DNA of 64,000 bases from Gaetbulibacter saemankumensis DSM 17032 (lineage in GTDB: Bacteria > Bacteroidota > Bacteroidia > Flavobacteriales > Flavobacteriaceae): NCBI RefSeq assembly GCF_000425645.1, contig NZ_KE384430.1, positions 979,492 to 1,043,491 on the forward strand, read 5' to 3'. A program made the translations under genes and the position numbers. Shown here piece after piece: positions 44,952 to 55,700 of the stretch. Under the pieces are notes generated by a model. The model was not told the DNA's origin and ran no database searches. It saw only the letters and a list, made by a program, of their open reading frames with translations. Position 1 is the first letter of the stretch, and the number at the start of each line of letters is the position of its first letter.

Positions 44952-46415
44952 TTAATTGTTGATGCTATCATCAATATTAGGATTGGCATCAATTTCAGAT
45001 TGCGGAATTTTTAAGTATAGTAATTCACTATCCGCAGGAATATTCACAACTACACGGTGTTCAGGATCGCGGTTGATAGGTAAACTATAACGCTTAGCAT
45101 CGAACCATTCAACCCCAAGTTCTCCATATAATTCTTTACGTCTCTCGATTAGGATTTCATCTAATAAGGCCTGTCCAGAAGCAGTAGTCATTGTAGCATT
45201 CGGATCTCTATCTTGTTGTAGAGCAAATAACAAATTTCTGGCTTCCGGTTCATTTCCTAAATGATATTGAGCTTCAGCATCGACTAATACCATTTCAGAT
45301 TTTCTCATTAAAGGAACATCACAGGCAAAAGTATATTCAAATTTCGTTGTGATGAACTCGCGGTAAGGCGTTGATACCTCATAATAATCGACAAATAATT
45401 TTCTTTTATCACTATCTGCAAATAAATCTCTGAAGTTAGTATTAACATAGGTTGCCTGATATGATAAAGTTAAATGATCCATCATTACATGTGGAGACAT
45501 CCAGAAATAATTAGTTTCACTAGTTCCGTTTTGAAAATGTCCCCATAACCAATCTTGATCTGTTAGGTCATCAAAACCAGCACCCCAATTACTTGAGACT
45601 ACAGCATTAGTAGCATTACCTCCATAGGCTGCTTTTGCTAATTGAGAAGCTAAGGCCCAATCGTCTTGAGTAACAAGAAGCACTCTCGCAAGCATACCTT
45701 GAGCAACAGCTTTATTGATATAACTCTTACCTAATCTTTCATTAGGTAAATCTTGTACGGCATCTTTTAAATCGGATATTATCAAATCGTAAACATCACT
45801 AAGTGGACTCGCTGGATTCCCAGTAGAAGCTCCTGTAGCTGGTTCTGTATAAATAGGAATTCGAGCTAAATTTCTATCATTGTTGTAATTAGGAGCAAAT
45901 TCTAAAGCTAATTGAAAGTAGTGAAAAGCTCTTAAAGCCTTACCTACAGCTGTAAATTCCTTTTTAGTTGCCTCGTCTAAATCACTATTTTCAAGACCTC
46001 TGATTAAAACATTGGCGTAATTAATGATTTCATAATTGAAAGTCCATGTAAAGCTGGTTCTTCTAAATCCAGGTTCACGGTTTTCATGAGCATAGTCAAA
46101 CAAAAACCATGAAGGCCCTTGAATTAAATCATTTCCTTTAACGGTTCTAGCAAAATACATTGCATATAAACCTCCAGTATCTACGTTTGAGGCATTTACA
46201 CCATCAGTTAGGTTGTCATCCCATTGACCTTTATAACGGTCGTAGACACCTGACACGAAAGATTGAACAATTTCTTTATCCGAAAACACCACGTCTTCAG
46301 GAAGTCCTGCCGTGTTTTTTGGTTCATTTAAGAAGTCTTTCGAGCAGCTGAATGATACAGAAGCCACTATAATTAGTGTTAGAAAGCCTCGATTAATATT
46401 TTTATATAGTTTCAT
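44952..46415 (-). CDS. SusD/RagB-family outer-membrane lipoprotein
   Basis: The 487-residue lipoprotein (lipobox VSFSC, then SKDF) is the surface lid of a SusCD nutrient importer. TPR-like helices are visible: FNYEIINYANVLIRGLE, KALRAFHYFQLALEF, VYDLIISDLKDAVQDLP and NKAVAQGMLARVLL. The C-terminal part has MRKSEMVLVDAEAQYHLG and EILIERRKELYGELGVEWFDAKRY, the RagB signature. It lies 18 nt after its susC. The substrate is unknown, but a co-transcribed secreted protease points to peptides. Confidence 0.9.
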   Translation of the reverse strand: MKLYKNINRGFLTLIIVASVSFSCSKDFLNEPKNTAGLPEDVVFSDKEIVQSFVSGVYDRYKGQWDDNLTDGVNASNVDTGGLYAMYFARTVKGNDLIQGPSWFLFDYAHENREPGFRRTSFTWTFNYEIINYANVLIRGLENSDLDEATKKEFTAVGKALRAFHYFQLALEFAPNYNNDRNLARIPIYTEPATGASTGNPASPLSDVYDLIISDLKDAVQDLPNERLGKSYINKAVAQGMLARVLLVTQDDWALASQLAKAAYGGNATNAVVSSNWGAGFDDLTDQDWLWGHFQNGTSETNYFWMSPHVMMDHLTLSYQATYVNTNFRDLFADSDKRKLFVDYYEVSTPYREFITTKFEYTFACDVPLMRKSEMVLVDAEAQYHLGNEPEARNLLFALQQDRDPNATMTTASGQALLDEILIERRKELYGELGVEWFDAKRYSLPINRDPEHRVVVNIPADSELLYLKIPQSEIDANPNIDDSINN

Positions 46416-46433
46416 TTTTCTTTTCTTTTTTTA

Positions 46434-49400
46434 TTAAAACTCTAAGATAAGTCCAGTAGTGATTGTTTTAGACAATGGTGATCTATAGGCTGTTAAACCA
46501 TTAAAGGACTGCTCAGGATCGATGCCTTTATGAGACTGCCATGTAAGAAAGTTGTCTGCTTGCAAGAATAACCTAAATTTAGAAATTCCGAAACGATCAA
46601 TCGTTCTATTCGGTAAGTTGTATCCAAACGTTAAACTTTTTAAGCGTAAGTAATCATTTTTATACAAGAATCTTGTAGATCTAGAAGAATGGTCATTATT
46701 ACTAGCTAATAGTAATGGGGTATTTGTTATATCTCCCGGTTTTTGCCAAGCTTTAAAGTTGTCAGGGTGGGCATTTTCACCTGGACTTTCAAATGGATTC
46801 AGCAATCTAGAATAATCAGTGTCTAACAAATAAGAACCAACACTAAAGTTGAATAATAAGTTCAGGTCAAACTGTTTATACCTTAGGAAAGATGTAAATC
46901 CACCCTGTATGTCGGGTAGTGAGCTTTTTCCTATTTCATATCTAGTTGCGTCCGCATATTCTTTGGTTGTTACTTTATCAATAACATTACCGTCATCATC
47001 CAACACATCCTGAAACCACATACCTCTTCCATCTGCTGGGTCTACACCAGCCCAATCTCTTATAAAATAGTCGAAAATTGAATTGCCAACTTTCCATAAT
47101 TTAGATCCATTTATAATTTCTTCCTGAGGTAATTTTGTGAATTTATTGTTATCTAAAGAAAAGTTTACACCGGTTGTCCATGTGAAGTCTTCCGTATTAA
47201 AGTTGTTTGTGTTGAAAGCAAATTCCCAACCATAGTTTCTAATAGAACCTACGTTTGTAACAATTCTTGGTGTACCAACAGAACGTGGTAATGGTTTTTC
47301 TAATATTAAATCTACAGATTCTTTATTGTAGTAATCTATGGTACCGGTTAAGAAACCATTAAACATTTCAAAATCGACACCTACATCTAAAGACTGCACT
47401 TTTTCCCATCTTAAATTAGGATCTGAAACCCCTTCTAGAAGAATACCTGAATTTCCTTCGTTAACAAAACCAGTTTGGAAAACCGATTGATACGGGAATA
47501 AATTAGCTGTACGGTTATTACCTACTTCACCATAGGAGCCTCTTAATTTTAAGTAATTAACGGTTTCGCTGCTGCTTAAGAAATTTTCATTGCTAATAAT
47601 CCAGCTTACACCACCCGCTAAGAAAGTACCCCATCGTGTGTCTTCCGAGAATCTTGTAGACCCGTCAGTTCTTACAGAAAACTCGCCGTAGTACTTTTGA
47701 TCGTAATTATAACTGGCACGACCTAAGTAACTATTAATACGCTCGCTTATAATGTTGCCTCCTACAGCTTCGGGAGTGGTACTACCATCTAAATTGGTTA
47801 CTCCGGGCAGGAAACCTGTCCCTTGAGAAAGTACGTCATCTTGAGTCTGTGTATAGGCTTCTGCAATAGCGTCAATAGAGATACCATGTCTTCCAAAGTC
47901 ATTCGTATAATTTAATGACTGAATAGCATTTAATGTTGTGGTTAGATTTCTTTCTTGGCTTACACGTCCTTTAACATTTGAGGCTGCACCAATTTTATCA
48001 TCATCAAAACTGAAGGAGTCGAACATATAGTTTTCATAACTCAGTTGAGTTTTAAATTTTAATCCTTCAAAAAGTTTAATTTCGGCGAATGCATTGGCTA
48101 AGTAATTAGTTCTTACACGTCTTTCTTTCCCTAAAGTTAAACTAGCTAAAAGGTTTTCTCCACCATATACAGGTCTTGTGCTGTTTATTGGCTGTGGAGA
48201 AAACTGCCCGTTACCTGTGTCGAAAATTTTATTTCCTCCTGCATCTAAGTGTAAAGCGCCATTTTCATCACGTGCGTAAATTGGATAGATACTTGATAAT
48301 CCATAAATCCAAGAAATGGCCTGTGTAGTACTTCCTGATGTCTGATCAGGATTATTGGAAGTTGATCTTGAGAAACTAGTGTTTAAACCAACCTTAAACC
48401 AATCATTAACTTGGGTGGTTAAGTTTAATCTAGTTGAGATACGTTCAAAATCTGAAGGTACAACAGGTCCTGCTTCATCTAAATAGTCAGTAGACATAAA
48501 GTAGGTGGTTTTGTCACTACCACCCGATAAACTAATGTTGTGATTGGTTCTTAAGTAATCCTCTCTAAGTACTTTACTTTCCCAGTCCGATTGCCATAAT
48601 AAGTTAGCCCCTGCAACTAGATTTCCATTGATATCTATTGGATTTGCGACACTGTAAGGGTTGTATCCCAAATGATCAATTAGACCAGCCGTAGCATTTT
48701 GAGCTGCTACATCTGGAGTTTGACTATTAATATATTGGTTTGTATTTCTTAAAGCTTGCCAGGTTAGTTTCATGAATTCTTCAGGCGTTGCTAAATTGTG
48801 AATACCAACAGTAGGGTTTGAAATACCAATTTGAGAGCGAATGGTTACTTTAGGCGCTGAGTTTTTCGTTCCTTTTTTAGTGGTTATTAAAATCACACCT
48901 CCTGCAGCTCTAGAACCATATAAGGCCGATGACGCAGCATCCTTTAAGACAGATACAGATTCAATTTGGTCCTGACTTATGGTGTTTAAGTTACCATTAA
49001 AAGGAGCACCATCAACAACAATTAATGGGTCTTGTGATAAGTTAACACTGGCAAATCCACGAATTCTGATTTCTGGATTTGATCCTGGCTGACCGCCAGC
49101 AGTAATAATACTTACACCAGGTACAACACCTTGTAATGCTCTTAAAGGAGATGTTACTTGTTGCGTTTCAATTACAGCCTCAGAAACTATACCCACCGAT
49201 CCAACAATAGATTGTTTGGTTTGTGTACCGTAAGCAACAACAACAATTTCTTCTAATGAGGTTGCATCCTCCTGCATAACCACGTTAATGGTATTAGAAG
49301 CACCAACAACAGCTTCTTTAGTAATATAACCTACAAAACTGAAAACCAAAGTAGCCCCTGGTTTAACGTCTAAAGAGTATTTTCCATCAAAATCGGTAGA

Positions 49401-49559
49401 AATACCTGTTGTAGTTCCCTTGATTAAAACTGTAGTTCCAGGTAAAGGGAGTCCGCTCTCATCAGAAACGGTACCTGAAATTGTTTTTTCCTGTGCAAGT
49501 GAGAGTTGCACGACAAACGCTAGGAATAGCGTTAGCATTCCACTGAATTTTGTTTTCAT
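46434..49559 (-). CDS. SusC/RagA TonB-linked outer-membrane transporter
   Basis: The chosen start (MKTKFSGMLTLFLAFVVQ) gives 1041 residues; an upstream in-frame start would add ten residues ahead of the signal peptide. After the signal comes a carboxypeptidase-D-like domain (about 24-105, GTVSDESGLPLPGTTVLIKG), a plug domain (about 108-230, with EIVVVAYGTQTK, EIRIRGFASV, DPLIVVDGAPF and SALYGSRAAGGVILITTKKG) and a beta barrel ending in TGLILEF. It is the barrel for the following SusD. Its first 23 residues and leader are nearly identical to those of the second cassette, while the barrel is very different. Confidence 0.95.
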   Translation of the reverse strand: MKTKFSGMLTLFLAFVVQLSLAQEKTISGTVSDESGLPLPGTTVLIKGTTTGISTDFDGKYSLDVKPGATLVFSFVGYITKEAVVGASNTINVVMQEDATSLEEIVVVAYGTQTKQSIVGSVGIVSEAVIETQQVTSPLRALQGVVPGVSIITAGGQPGSNPEIRIRGFASVNLSQDPLIVVDGAPFNGNLNTISQDQIESVSVLKDAASSALYGSRAAGGVILITTKKGTKNSAPKVTIRSQIGISNPTVGIHNLATPEEFMKLTWQALRNTNQYINSQTPDVAAQNATAGLIDHLGYNPYSVANPIDINGNLVAGANLLWQSDWESKVLREDYLRTNHNISLSGGSDKTTYFMSTDYLDEAGPVVPSDFERISTRLNLTTQVNDWFKVGLNTSFSRSTSNNPDQTSGSTTQAISWIYGLSSIYPIYARDENGALHLDAGGNKIFDTGNGQFSPQPINSTRPVYGGENLLASLTLGKERRVRTNYLANAFAEIKLFEGLKFKTQLSYENYMFDSFSFDDDKIGAASNVKGRVSQERNLTTTLNAIQSLNYTNDFGRHGISIDAIAEAYTQTQDDVLSQGTGFLPGVTNLDGSTTPEAVGGNIISERINSYLGRASYNYDQKYYGEFSVRTDGSTRFSEDTRWGTFLAGGVSWIISNENFLSSSETVNYLKLRGSYGEVGNNRTANLFPYQSVFQTGFVNEGNSGILLEGVSDPNLRWEKVQSLDVGVDFEMFNGFLTGTIDYYNKESVDLILEKPLPRSVGTPRIVTNVGSIRNYGWEFAFNTNNFNTEDFTWTTGVNFSLDNNKFTKLPQEEIINGSKLWKVGNSIFDYFIRDWAGVDPADGRGMWFQDVLDDDGNVIDKVTTKEYADATRYEIGKSSLPDIQGGFTSFLRYKQFDLNLLFNFSVGSYLLDTDYSRLLNPFESPGENAHPDNFKAWQKPGDITNTPLLLASNNDHSSRSTRFLYKNDYLRLKSLTFGYNLPNRTIDRFGISKFRLFLQADNFLTWQSHKGIDPEQSFNGLTAYRSPLSKTITTGLILEF

Positions 49560-49590
49560 ACTATAATTATTTGAATTAGTCAAACCCAAA
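49560..49590 (-). promoter_or_regulatory. Conserved susC leader (first cassette)
   Basis: GACTAATTCAAATAA occurs at 49581-49567 on the minus strand, 8 nt from the ATG, at exactly the same spacing as in the second cassette (56007-55993). A second shared block, about 16 nt with one change, lies near 49591-49606. The leader is more conserved than the barrel coding sequence. Confidence 0.55.
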
Positions 49591-49724
49591 AATCATAATA
49601 AAATCTAAATTATACAACATCAAACAGTTAAAATCTGTTAATTATTTTGATTAGGGGTAAAAACTTTAAGAAGATGGTAGTAAAAGTCTCTGGATGTTAG
49701 TTTGTTTTGTGTTATTTTCTTACT

Positions 49725-49905
49725 ATATGCTTTTTTGATTGAATATACTTTTACAGGGGACGTAACTTAATTTGTTATTACCACAGAGGGACCTTATAGC
49801 TATTCTAATTGGCGTTCTAGACCTTTCTTACAAATAAACTCATCTATGTTTCGCCAGTGTTTAAAGTCCATAGAATAGTACGAATTTCAATTTTACTATT
49901 ACTAG
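49725..49905 (+). pseudogene. Decayed PKD-domain fragment of a T9SS type B gene
   Basis: Frames on the plus strand encode IEYTFTGDVT, a stop, then FVITTEGPYSYSNW. This aligns with FDYRYTCLGDATQFVITSEEPYQVVHW of the intact gene at 56330-59080. After a frame change, IYVSPVFKVHRIV resembles its PKD end TYAQPGKYKVTLT. DNA identity is visible too: GGGGACGTAACTTAATTTGT versus GGGGACGCAACTCAATTTGT. It is an in-frame-stop, frameshifted remnant in the same position and orientation, relative to its susC, as the intact gene. The rest of the 49560-49972 gap holds the susC leader, a terminator and nothing else I recognise. Confidence 0.75.
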
Positions 49906-49919
49906 GACAGAGGTATAAA

Positions 49920-49951
49920 AAAAAGCCGTTATTTTTTAATAACGGCTTTTT
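49920..49951. terminator. Terminator of the second Sus cassette
   Basis: GCCGTTATT and AATAACGGC form a 9-bp stem extended by flanking A and T runs, with a T4 loop. It is symmetric enough to act in both directions and lies about 22 nt after the last minus-strand gene of the cassette. Confidence 0.85.
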
Positions 49952-49972
49952 GTTAAAGAGTACTAGTTATAA

Positions 49973-50494
49973 TTAATAATGTGGATTTTGATCAGCTATA
50001 ATTCCAGTGTTTTTGTGACCTTTAAATATGTACACAATACCTGGATCCCAACTGAATTCCGCTTCAAACATTATTTCATCTACCACTGTATTGCTAGTTG
50101 TAGTGTAACTGTTTTTGGTAAACTTACCATTCGTTATAGTAACAGTTTCATCGGTGTAGTATTCAGTGGTATCTTCATCACTCGAAAAAGTTAATGATGA
50201 CAAATCAACTGTAGCCTTTGCTTTAAGTTCCATCCACTCGCCATTATCGTCTAACCAAAAGGTTAAATCATTCATTGAAGAGTTGTAAGTGTTGAACTTT
50301 ACATAGTCACCGCCATAAGCAGGAGTGGTCCCATCCGGTTCAAGGGCTATGACCCACCAGCCTCCTACAATTTCGGATACGATAATGCCACTGTCATCTG
50401 GAACAGATTCTTGCTGCTCACAAGAAGCTATTGTTAATAATAAGACAAGTGTAAACAATGACTTTATTATTTTATTTAATATAGTATATTTCAT
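49973..50494 (-). CDS. Small lipoprotein, lipid-binding (calycin-like) family
   Basis: This 173-residue lipoprotein has lipobox IASC at about residue 25 and acidic or Gln residues after it (EQQESVPDD). The mature part contains IVGGWWVIALEPDGTTP, YVKFNTYNSSMNDLTFWLDDNG and a beta-rich remainder ending in IVYIFKGHKNTG. This fits the putative lipid-binding hydrolase-like lipoproteins found at the end of many Bacteroidetes SusCD operons. Its ligand is unknown. It is the last gene of the second cassette, 16 nt after its neighbour. Confidence 0.65.
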   Translation of the reverse strand: MKYTILNKIIKSLFTLVLLLTIASCEQQESVPDDSGIIVSEIVGGWWVIALEPDGTTPAYGGDYVKFNTYNSSMNDLTFWLDDNGEWMELKAKATVDLSSLTFSSDEDTTEYYTDETVTITNGKFTKNSYTTTSNTVVDEIMFEAEFSWDPGIVYIFKGHKNTGIIADQNPHY

Positions 50495-50510
50495 TTGTTC
50501 AAATTTTTAG

Positions 50511-51254
50511 TTAGTTAACTTGAGTTAATGTTACTTCAAATACATAACCGAAACTCCACTCTGTTGTAAATTCAATTGTTTTAGTAGCTGGATTTACAGA
50601 AAAATCAGTCATTTCAAGAGCGCCTCCAAAAGCACCGACACCGATAATGTCATCATGGGTCCAGTCATTAAGAGGTATGCTATTAGCAGTAACGGTCATT
50701 CCGGTGGCAGCATAATCTGGCCCGTAACCGTATTCATGCTCATACCAACCCCCAATGGCATCTGAGATTGCAAAGACTCCATTTCCCATATCCTTTATAT
50801 AAATAGGGCCTACATCTTCAGGTGTAGTATAACCAGGTGTTCTTTTTATAGCAGAAGTATAAACTCCAGAGATACTTGTTACAAAATCTCCGGTGCACGG
50901 AGCCCATAGTACAGATCTAAATGCAGCAGCTGGAATTTCATCATCATTGAAAGCGCTGTAAGTAATGGTATACGAGTCAGGGCTATCTATATTTTCGCTC
51001 CCGAAATAGAGTCCAGTCGTTTTTGTTATAAGTTCTATTTCAGTACCTCCAGCCTCAGCTATAGCTCCAGGATCTGTAAATGATGAGGTGTCGCAATCTA
51101 ATTCTATCTCACTTTCTCCATTTAATGTGATTTTAGGTAGGTAAGTGATTTTAGATGTATCTTCGGCGCCAGGCGCTTCTACACTTGGATCACAGCTGGT
51201 AAAAACTAATCCGGTAATCGAAAGTGCAAATAACAATAATTTATAATTTTTCAT
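50511..51254 (-). CDS. Lipoprotein with Ig-like domain, BT_2262/DUF5012-like
   Basis: This 247-residue lipoprotein has lipobox FTSC followed by DPSVEAPGAEDTS. Residues about 35-105 form an Ig-like domain (TLNGESEIELDCDTSSFTDPG is a typical DUF5011/5012 opening). The C-terminal half (SISGVYTSAIKRTPGY, IKDMGNGVFAISDAIGGWYEH, GVGAFGGALEM) is a beta-rich domain seen in SusE/F-like surface lipoproteins. It probably sits at the surface next to the SusCD pair and assists ligand capture. The family assignment is from memory of motif layout and is moderate. Confidence 0.6.
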   Translation of the reverse strand: MKNYKLLLFALSITGLVFTSCDPSVEAPGAEDTSKITYLPKITLNGESEIELDCDTSSFTDPGAIAEAGGTEIELITKTTGLYFGSENIDSPDSYTITYSAFNDDEIPAAAFRSVLWAPCTGDFVTSISGVYTSAIKRTPGYTTPEDVGPIYIKDMGNGVFAISDAIGGWYEHEYGYGPDYAATGMTVTANSIPLNDWTHDDIIGVGAFGGALEMTDFSVNPATKTIEFTTEWSFGYVFEVTLTQVN

Positions 51255-51265
51255 ATTCTTTTTTT

Positions 51266-52726
51266 TTAATTATCCCAAAATATTGCATCAGTAATACTTC
51301 TTTGTGGTAAGGCATTTGGATTTAAACTTCTTTCGGATTCAGGATATAACCAAGCAGATGGAAATGTTCCGTTAGGTAAAACTGAAAGCGGTGGTGTTTG
51401 AAAAATGCCATTAGTAAATAATCTGCTAGCAGGTCGATCAAATCTTCGTGATTCAATCCATCCTTCGTCTTCTTGAGTTCCATTTAAAGAAATCCATTTT
51501 TGAACTGCAATCAAGTCTATTTGTTCTTCTAAATTAGCTGCACCTGCAAAATCAAGTGAACTAATATAGGATGATGCGCCTGAGAGTTCCATGTAATCAA
51601 AGTTTAATTCGATTGCTTTTGAGAAAGCCATCTCGGCATCATCACTTGTGCTATACCTTGCATCGGCCTCAGCTCTAAGGAACCAAACTTCCCAAGGACT
51701 CATCAAAATAACTGGATTAGTAGATGAATATGAATATTCAGAAGCCATACTGTAATCAGAATCTGGAGCTGTAAATGGCTCATCATCTATGGTTCCTTGG
51801 TCAATACCTCGTAAAGCTCCAGCAAAAGTTCCTGTGGTAGCTTTTGTGTATAATACTTCAGCTCGAGGGTCATTTAATGATTCTAATACATTTAAAGTGG
51901 CATTACTTGCAAAGTAGAACATTCCAACACCATTTTCAGCCCGTGCAAACATAGGGTTTTCGTCACCTGAATTGCCAGAATAAGGAATAAAAGGCATATC
52001 ACTAATGGACTCAATGAAAGTACCACTATTTATAAGTGTTTGAATGGCTGTACCTTGAGAGCTTACTTCAGATGTTCTCATTAAAATTCTTAATTTTAAT
52101 GAATTGGCAAATTTAGTCCATTTAGTAATATCACCTTCAAAAATAAAATCATCTTCGCCAACTTCATCTTGCTCTGCTAAAGCTAAATCTGTTAAGGCTT
52201 CATCTAGAATTGTTACTAAGCCAGGATAAATAACTGATTCGGCGGAATCAAAATTAGGTGTTAAAATCGAGCCATCTTCAATCGCACCGGAAATAGCCTC
52301 TGTAAAAGGAATATCTCCAAAGTGATCGACTAACCCTTGAAATAAATAACCTTTTAAAACATTAGCAATACCTCGGTATGCTGGAGAAGTACTATTCTTT
52401 GTTATATAATTTAAATCGGCAAGGGAGTTAGCGTATGCACGCTGCCAGTAACCATTAAAATCACCAGGAGATGACACGAAACGTTCTTCGTTACCAATAG
52501 AAACTCCAATACCCCATGTGTAATATTGACTCCAAAGAAAGGATTCATTACCATTTAAATCTTGTTCAACTATGTATCCCATAAAACCAATGGCGGAACT
52601 TAAAACTTGCGCATCACCGGCAGAAGGGAACGTATTAGGATCTATATTAACTTCTTCTAAACCATCATTACATGAGAAGTTTAGGGCTAATAATAGAATA
52701 AGAAATATATTTATTTTGTTCTTCAT
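51266..52726 (-). CDS. SusD-like outer-membrane lipoprotein (SusD-like_2 type)
   Basis: This 486-residue lipoprotein (lipobox LNFSC, then NDGLEEVN) belongs to the SusD-like_2 group. ESFLWSQYYTWGIG is the typical helix, followed by GYLFQGLVDHFGDIPFTEAI, KWTKFANSLKLRILMRTSE and a C-terminal QKWISLNGTQEDEGWIESRRF. It is the binding lid for the susC upstream, 16 nt away. Two lipoprotein genes follow in the operon. Confidence 0.9.
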   Translation of the reverse strand: MKNKINIFLILLLALNFSCNDGLEEVNIDPNTFPSAGDAQVLSSAIGFMGYIVEQDLNGNESFLWSQYYTWGIGVSIGNEERFVSSPGDFNGYWQRAYANSLADLNYITKNSTSPAYRGIANVLKGYLFQGLVDHFGDIPFTEAISGAIEDGSILTPNFDSAESVIYPGLVTILDEALTDLALAEQDEVGEDDFIFEGDITKWTKFANSLKLRILMRTSEVSSQGTAIQTLINSGTFIESISDMPFIPYSGNSGDENPMFARAENGVGMFYFASNATLNVLESLNDPRAEVLYTKATTGTFAGALRGIDQGTIDDEPFTAPDSDYSMASEYSYSSTNPVILMSPWEVWFLRAEADARYSTSDDAEMAFSKAIELNFDYMELSGASSYISSLDFAGAANLEEQIDLIAVQKWISLNGTQEDEGWIESRRFDRPASRLFTNGIFQTPPLSVLPNGTFPSAWLYPESERSLNPNALPQRSITDAIFWDN

Positions 52727-52742
52727 CGTATTATTTTTTTAA

Positions 52743-55700
52743 TTAAAATGACAATTGTAAGTTAATACCTAAGCTTCTTGACGAAGGTGTTTGAGTTGTC
52801 TCGATACCTTGAGCATTACCTGTTAAAGCAGGACCATTAACTTCTGGGTCGGCAAATTTGTTTTCTTCAGGCAACCAAAACCAAAGGTTTTGACCATATA
52901 ATGCCAATTTAGCATTTGTTAAGAAAACATTTTCTAAAAACTTTTTAGGTAGGGTATAACTAAGTTCTACCTCTCTCAATTTTAAATAACTTGCATCGAT
53001 TAAATATGATGAATCTGGTGCATCATAATTGGTGAAATAATCTTGTTCTGTAATTTGTACTGTATTTTCAGAAAAGGTTCCATCACCATTATCAATTACA
53101 GAATTAGGATAGATAAATGGTTCTCTGTCATGTATTGTTGTATTAACAGCCGTACCATTAAATTCAGATCCAAATTTCGTTTGAGAAGCAAATTGTCCAC
53201 CTTGTTTCATGTCGAATAAAATTCTAAATCCAAATCCTTTATACCTTGCATTAGCACCAAAACTCATTAAATAATCAGGTTGATAAGATCCGAGATAAGC
53301 CTCTTCATCACTATAAAGTGGGAAACCAGTATTAGGATCAACTATTGTTTGTCCGGCATCATTTGTTTTTGGCGCAAGACCTTTAAAAGTACCAAAAGGT
53401 AATCCTTCTTTTGCAACGACCGAAACAGAAACACTACCTCCAAATCCAAATGGTCCACCTACAGTTAATTCGTCTATGTCATCTGTGATGTTAATAACTT
53501 TATTGTCGTTTTTAGCATAGGTTCCAAATAGTTCAAAATCCAAACCGTCAACAATTCCCTCAAGAGGTTTTAATGTCAAGGTAAGTTCATGACCTTTATT
53601 TTCCATTCTACCAATATTACTTACTGTTTGAAGATATCCTGTAGATCGCGGAAGACTTATGGTAACAATTTGGTCGTCATGAATGGAATGATAGTATGTA
53701 TAAGCAAGATTAACTCTATTTCCAAATAAACCTAAATCTGTACCAACTTCATAGGTAGTTGTTAGTTCTGGTTTAAGTGATGGATTTCCAATCGTATTAC
53801 CAATTGTAAATCCGGGAACACCATTTTTCGGGAAAAATAATGAATAATCACCTAAATTAACTATTTCAGGATTTCCTTCAAAATAAGAGTTTAGTAAATA
53901 TATACCGGCATCTTTACCAGATGTACCATAACTACCTCTAACTTTAGCATAATCTAAAACATCATTTTTGATATTTAAAAGATCTGTTAAAATTACAGAA
54001 GCACCAACAGCACCATATAGGAAGGAGTTGTTTTCCGATGGAAGAGTAGAGGACCAGTCATTTCTTGCTGAAAGTTCTAAAAATGCAGCATTTTTATATC
54101 CAATAGTTGCGTTTCCTAAAACACCATAAATTCTATATCTACTTCTAAACATGCTTGAGGTAGGGGCTTGAGCACTGTTAGATAAATTGTATACACCTGG
54201 AACCACGAGTCCTCCTACAGAACTACCTGTTAAAGAGTTTGTGGTTCTTTGAAAGAAGTTATAACCTGCAGCAGCGGTTAATTTGAAGTCTTCATTAAAT
54301 GCTGTGTTGTAATTAGCCATTACAGTGGCATCAAGGTTTTCAACTTTATTGTTAAAGTTGGTATATTGGCCTAAGGAATTATGTTTGGTGTTACGGGTTG
54401 CTAATTGTAAATCGTCCGTCCATACCAATTGTTCTGCCGGTGTAAAGGTAGGAGTCCAAACATCAGTTTGTGTGTTAACTACGTTTCCTCCAAAGCGTCC
54501 TGTTATTGATAAATTATCTAAGAAATTGTATGTTAATGAGGCATTCCCTAAAAAGTTGTCAATATTACCTTCATTACCATATTCATTTAAAATGTAGTAA
54601 GGGTTAACAGATGAATAAGAACCCCAATAGCCATCAATATCATGAAATGGACTTTTGTAATCTCTTAATTCGTTAAATGGTATATTAATAGGTGTTTGTA
54701 CAGCCATGGCGTATGCATTATTTCCTTCAAAAGCTCGTGAACCTTCTTGGGCGGTATTTTGCTTTACGTTAGCGTAACTTACTTTGAAATCTGATTGTAA
54801 CTTATCGCTTAACTTGGCAGAAGCGTTAAATGTTATGTTATTTCTTTTGTAATAGGTATTATCTAGAGTACCTTTTTGATCTGTATTACCATAAGAAACA
54901 TAATAAGAGAATCCTTCATTAGCTCCACTAATATTAAAATTATTAGTAATTGTATGCCCAGTGTTAAAAAAGTCTTTTAATTGATCTTTTACTGCACTGT
55001 AAGGCCTTAATAAAGCTTCTAATGAACCATCACCGTCAGAATCTATAGGACTCGTCCAGGGTCTTACAACACCGTCTAAAGCTGGTCCCCAAGACCAGTT
55101 TTCTCCTGAATCTAAATGAAGTTTGTCATATCCTTGACCATATTTGCTTTGGCGTTGAAGATTAATAATGGCATTTTCCCAAGAGGTTGAACCATTGTAA
55201 TTAATTTGCATTTTTTTTCCTTTACCTCTTTTCGTTGTGATAAGAACAACACCGGATGCACCACGCGACCCGTATAAGGAAGTTGCAGATGGCCCCTTTA
55301 ATATGGTAACTGATTCGATGTCATCTGGATTGAGGTCATTGAATCTATTTCCGAAATCAGAATATCCATCGGTTGAGTCACTTGATGTACCAGAACCACC
55401 AGAAGTAGCGCTATTATCAATAGCTATACCATCGACAACTATTAAGGCGTTGTTGTTTCCAGTTAATGAACCTTCTCCTCTTAATACGATTCTAGTTGAT
55501 GCGCCTACTGAACCAGAACCAGTTGATAAGCGAACACCTGCCGTTTTTCCTCTTAAAGCTTCTAAAGCATTTTTGTTTGGAGTTGAGAGTAAGTCTTCTG
55601 ATTTGACCGTCTGGTTGGCATAAACCACTTCTCTGGCATTTCTGTCACTATTACCGAACGCGGTTACAACAACTTCTTCAAGAGTTGCAGCATCTTCTGC

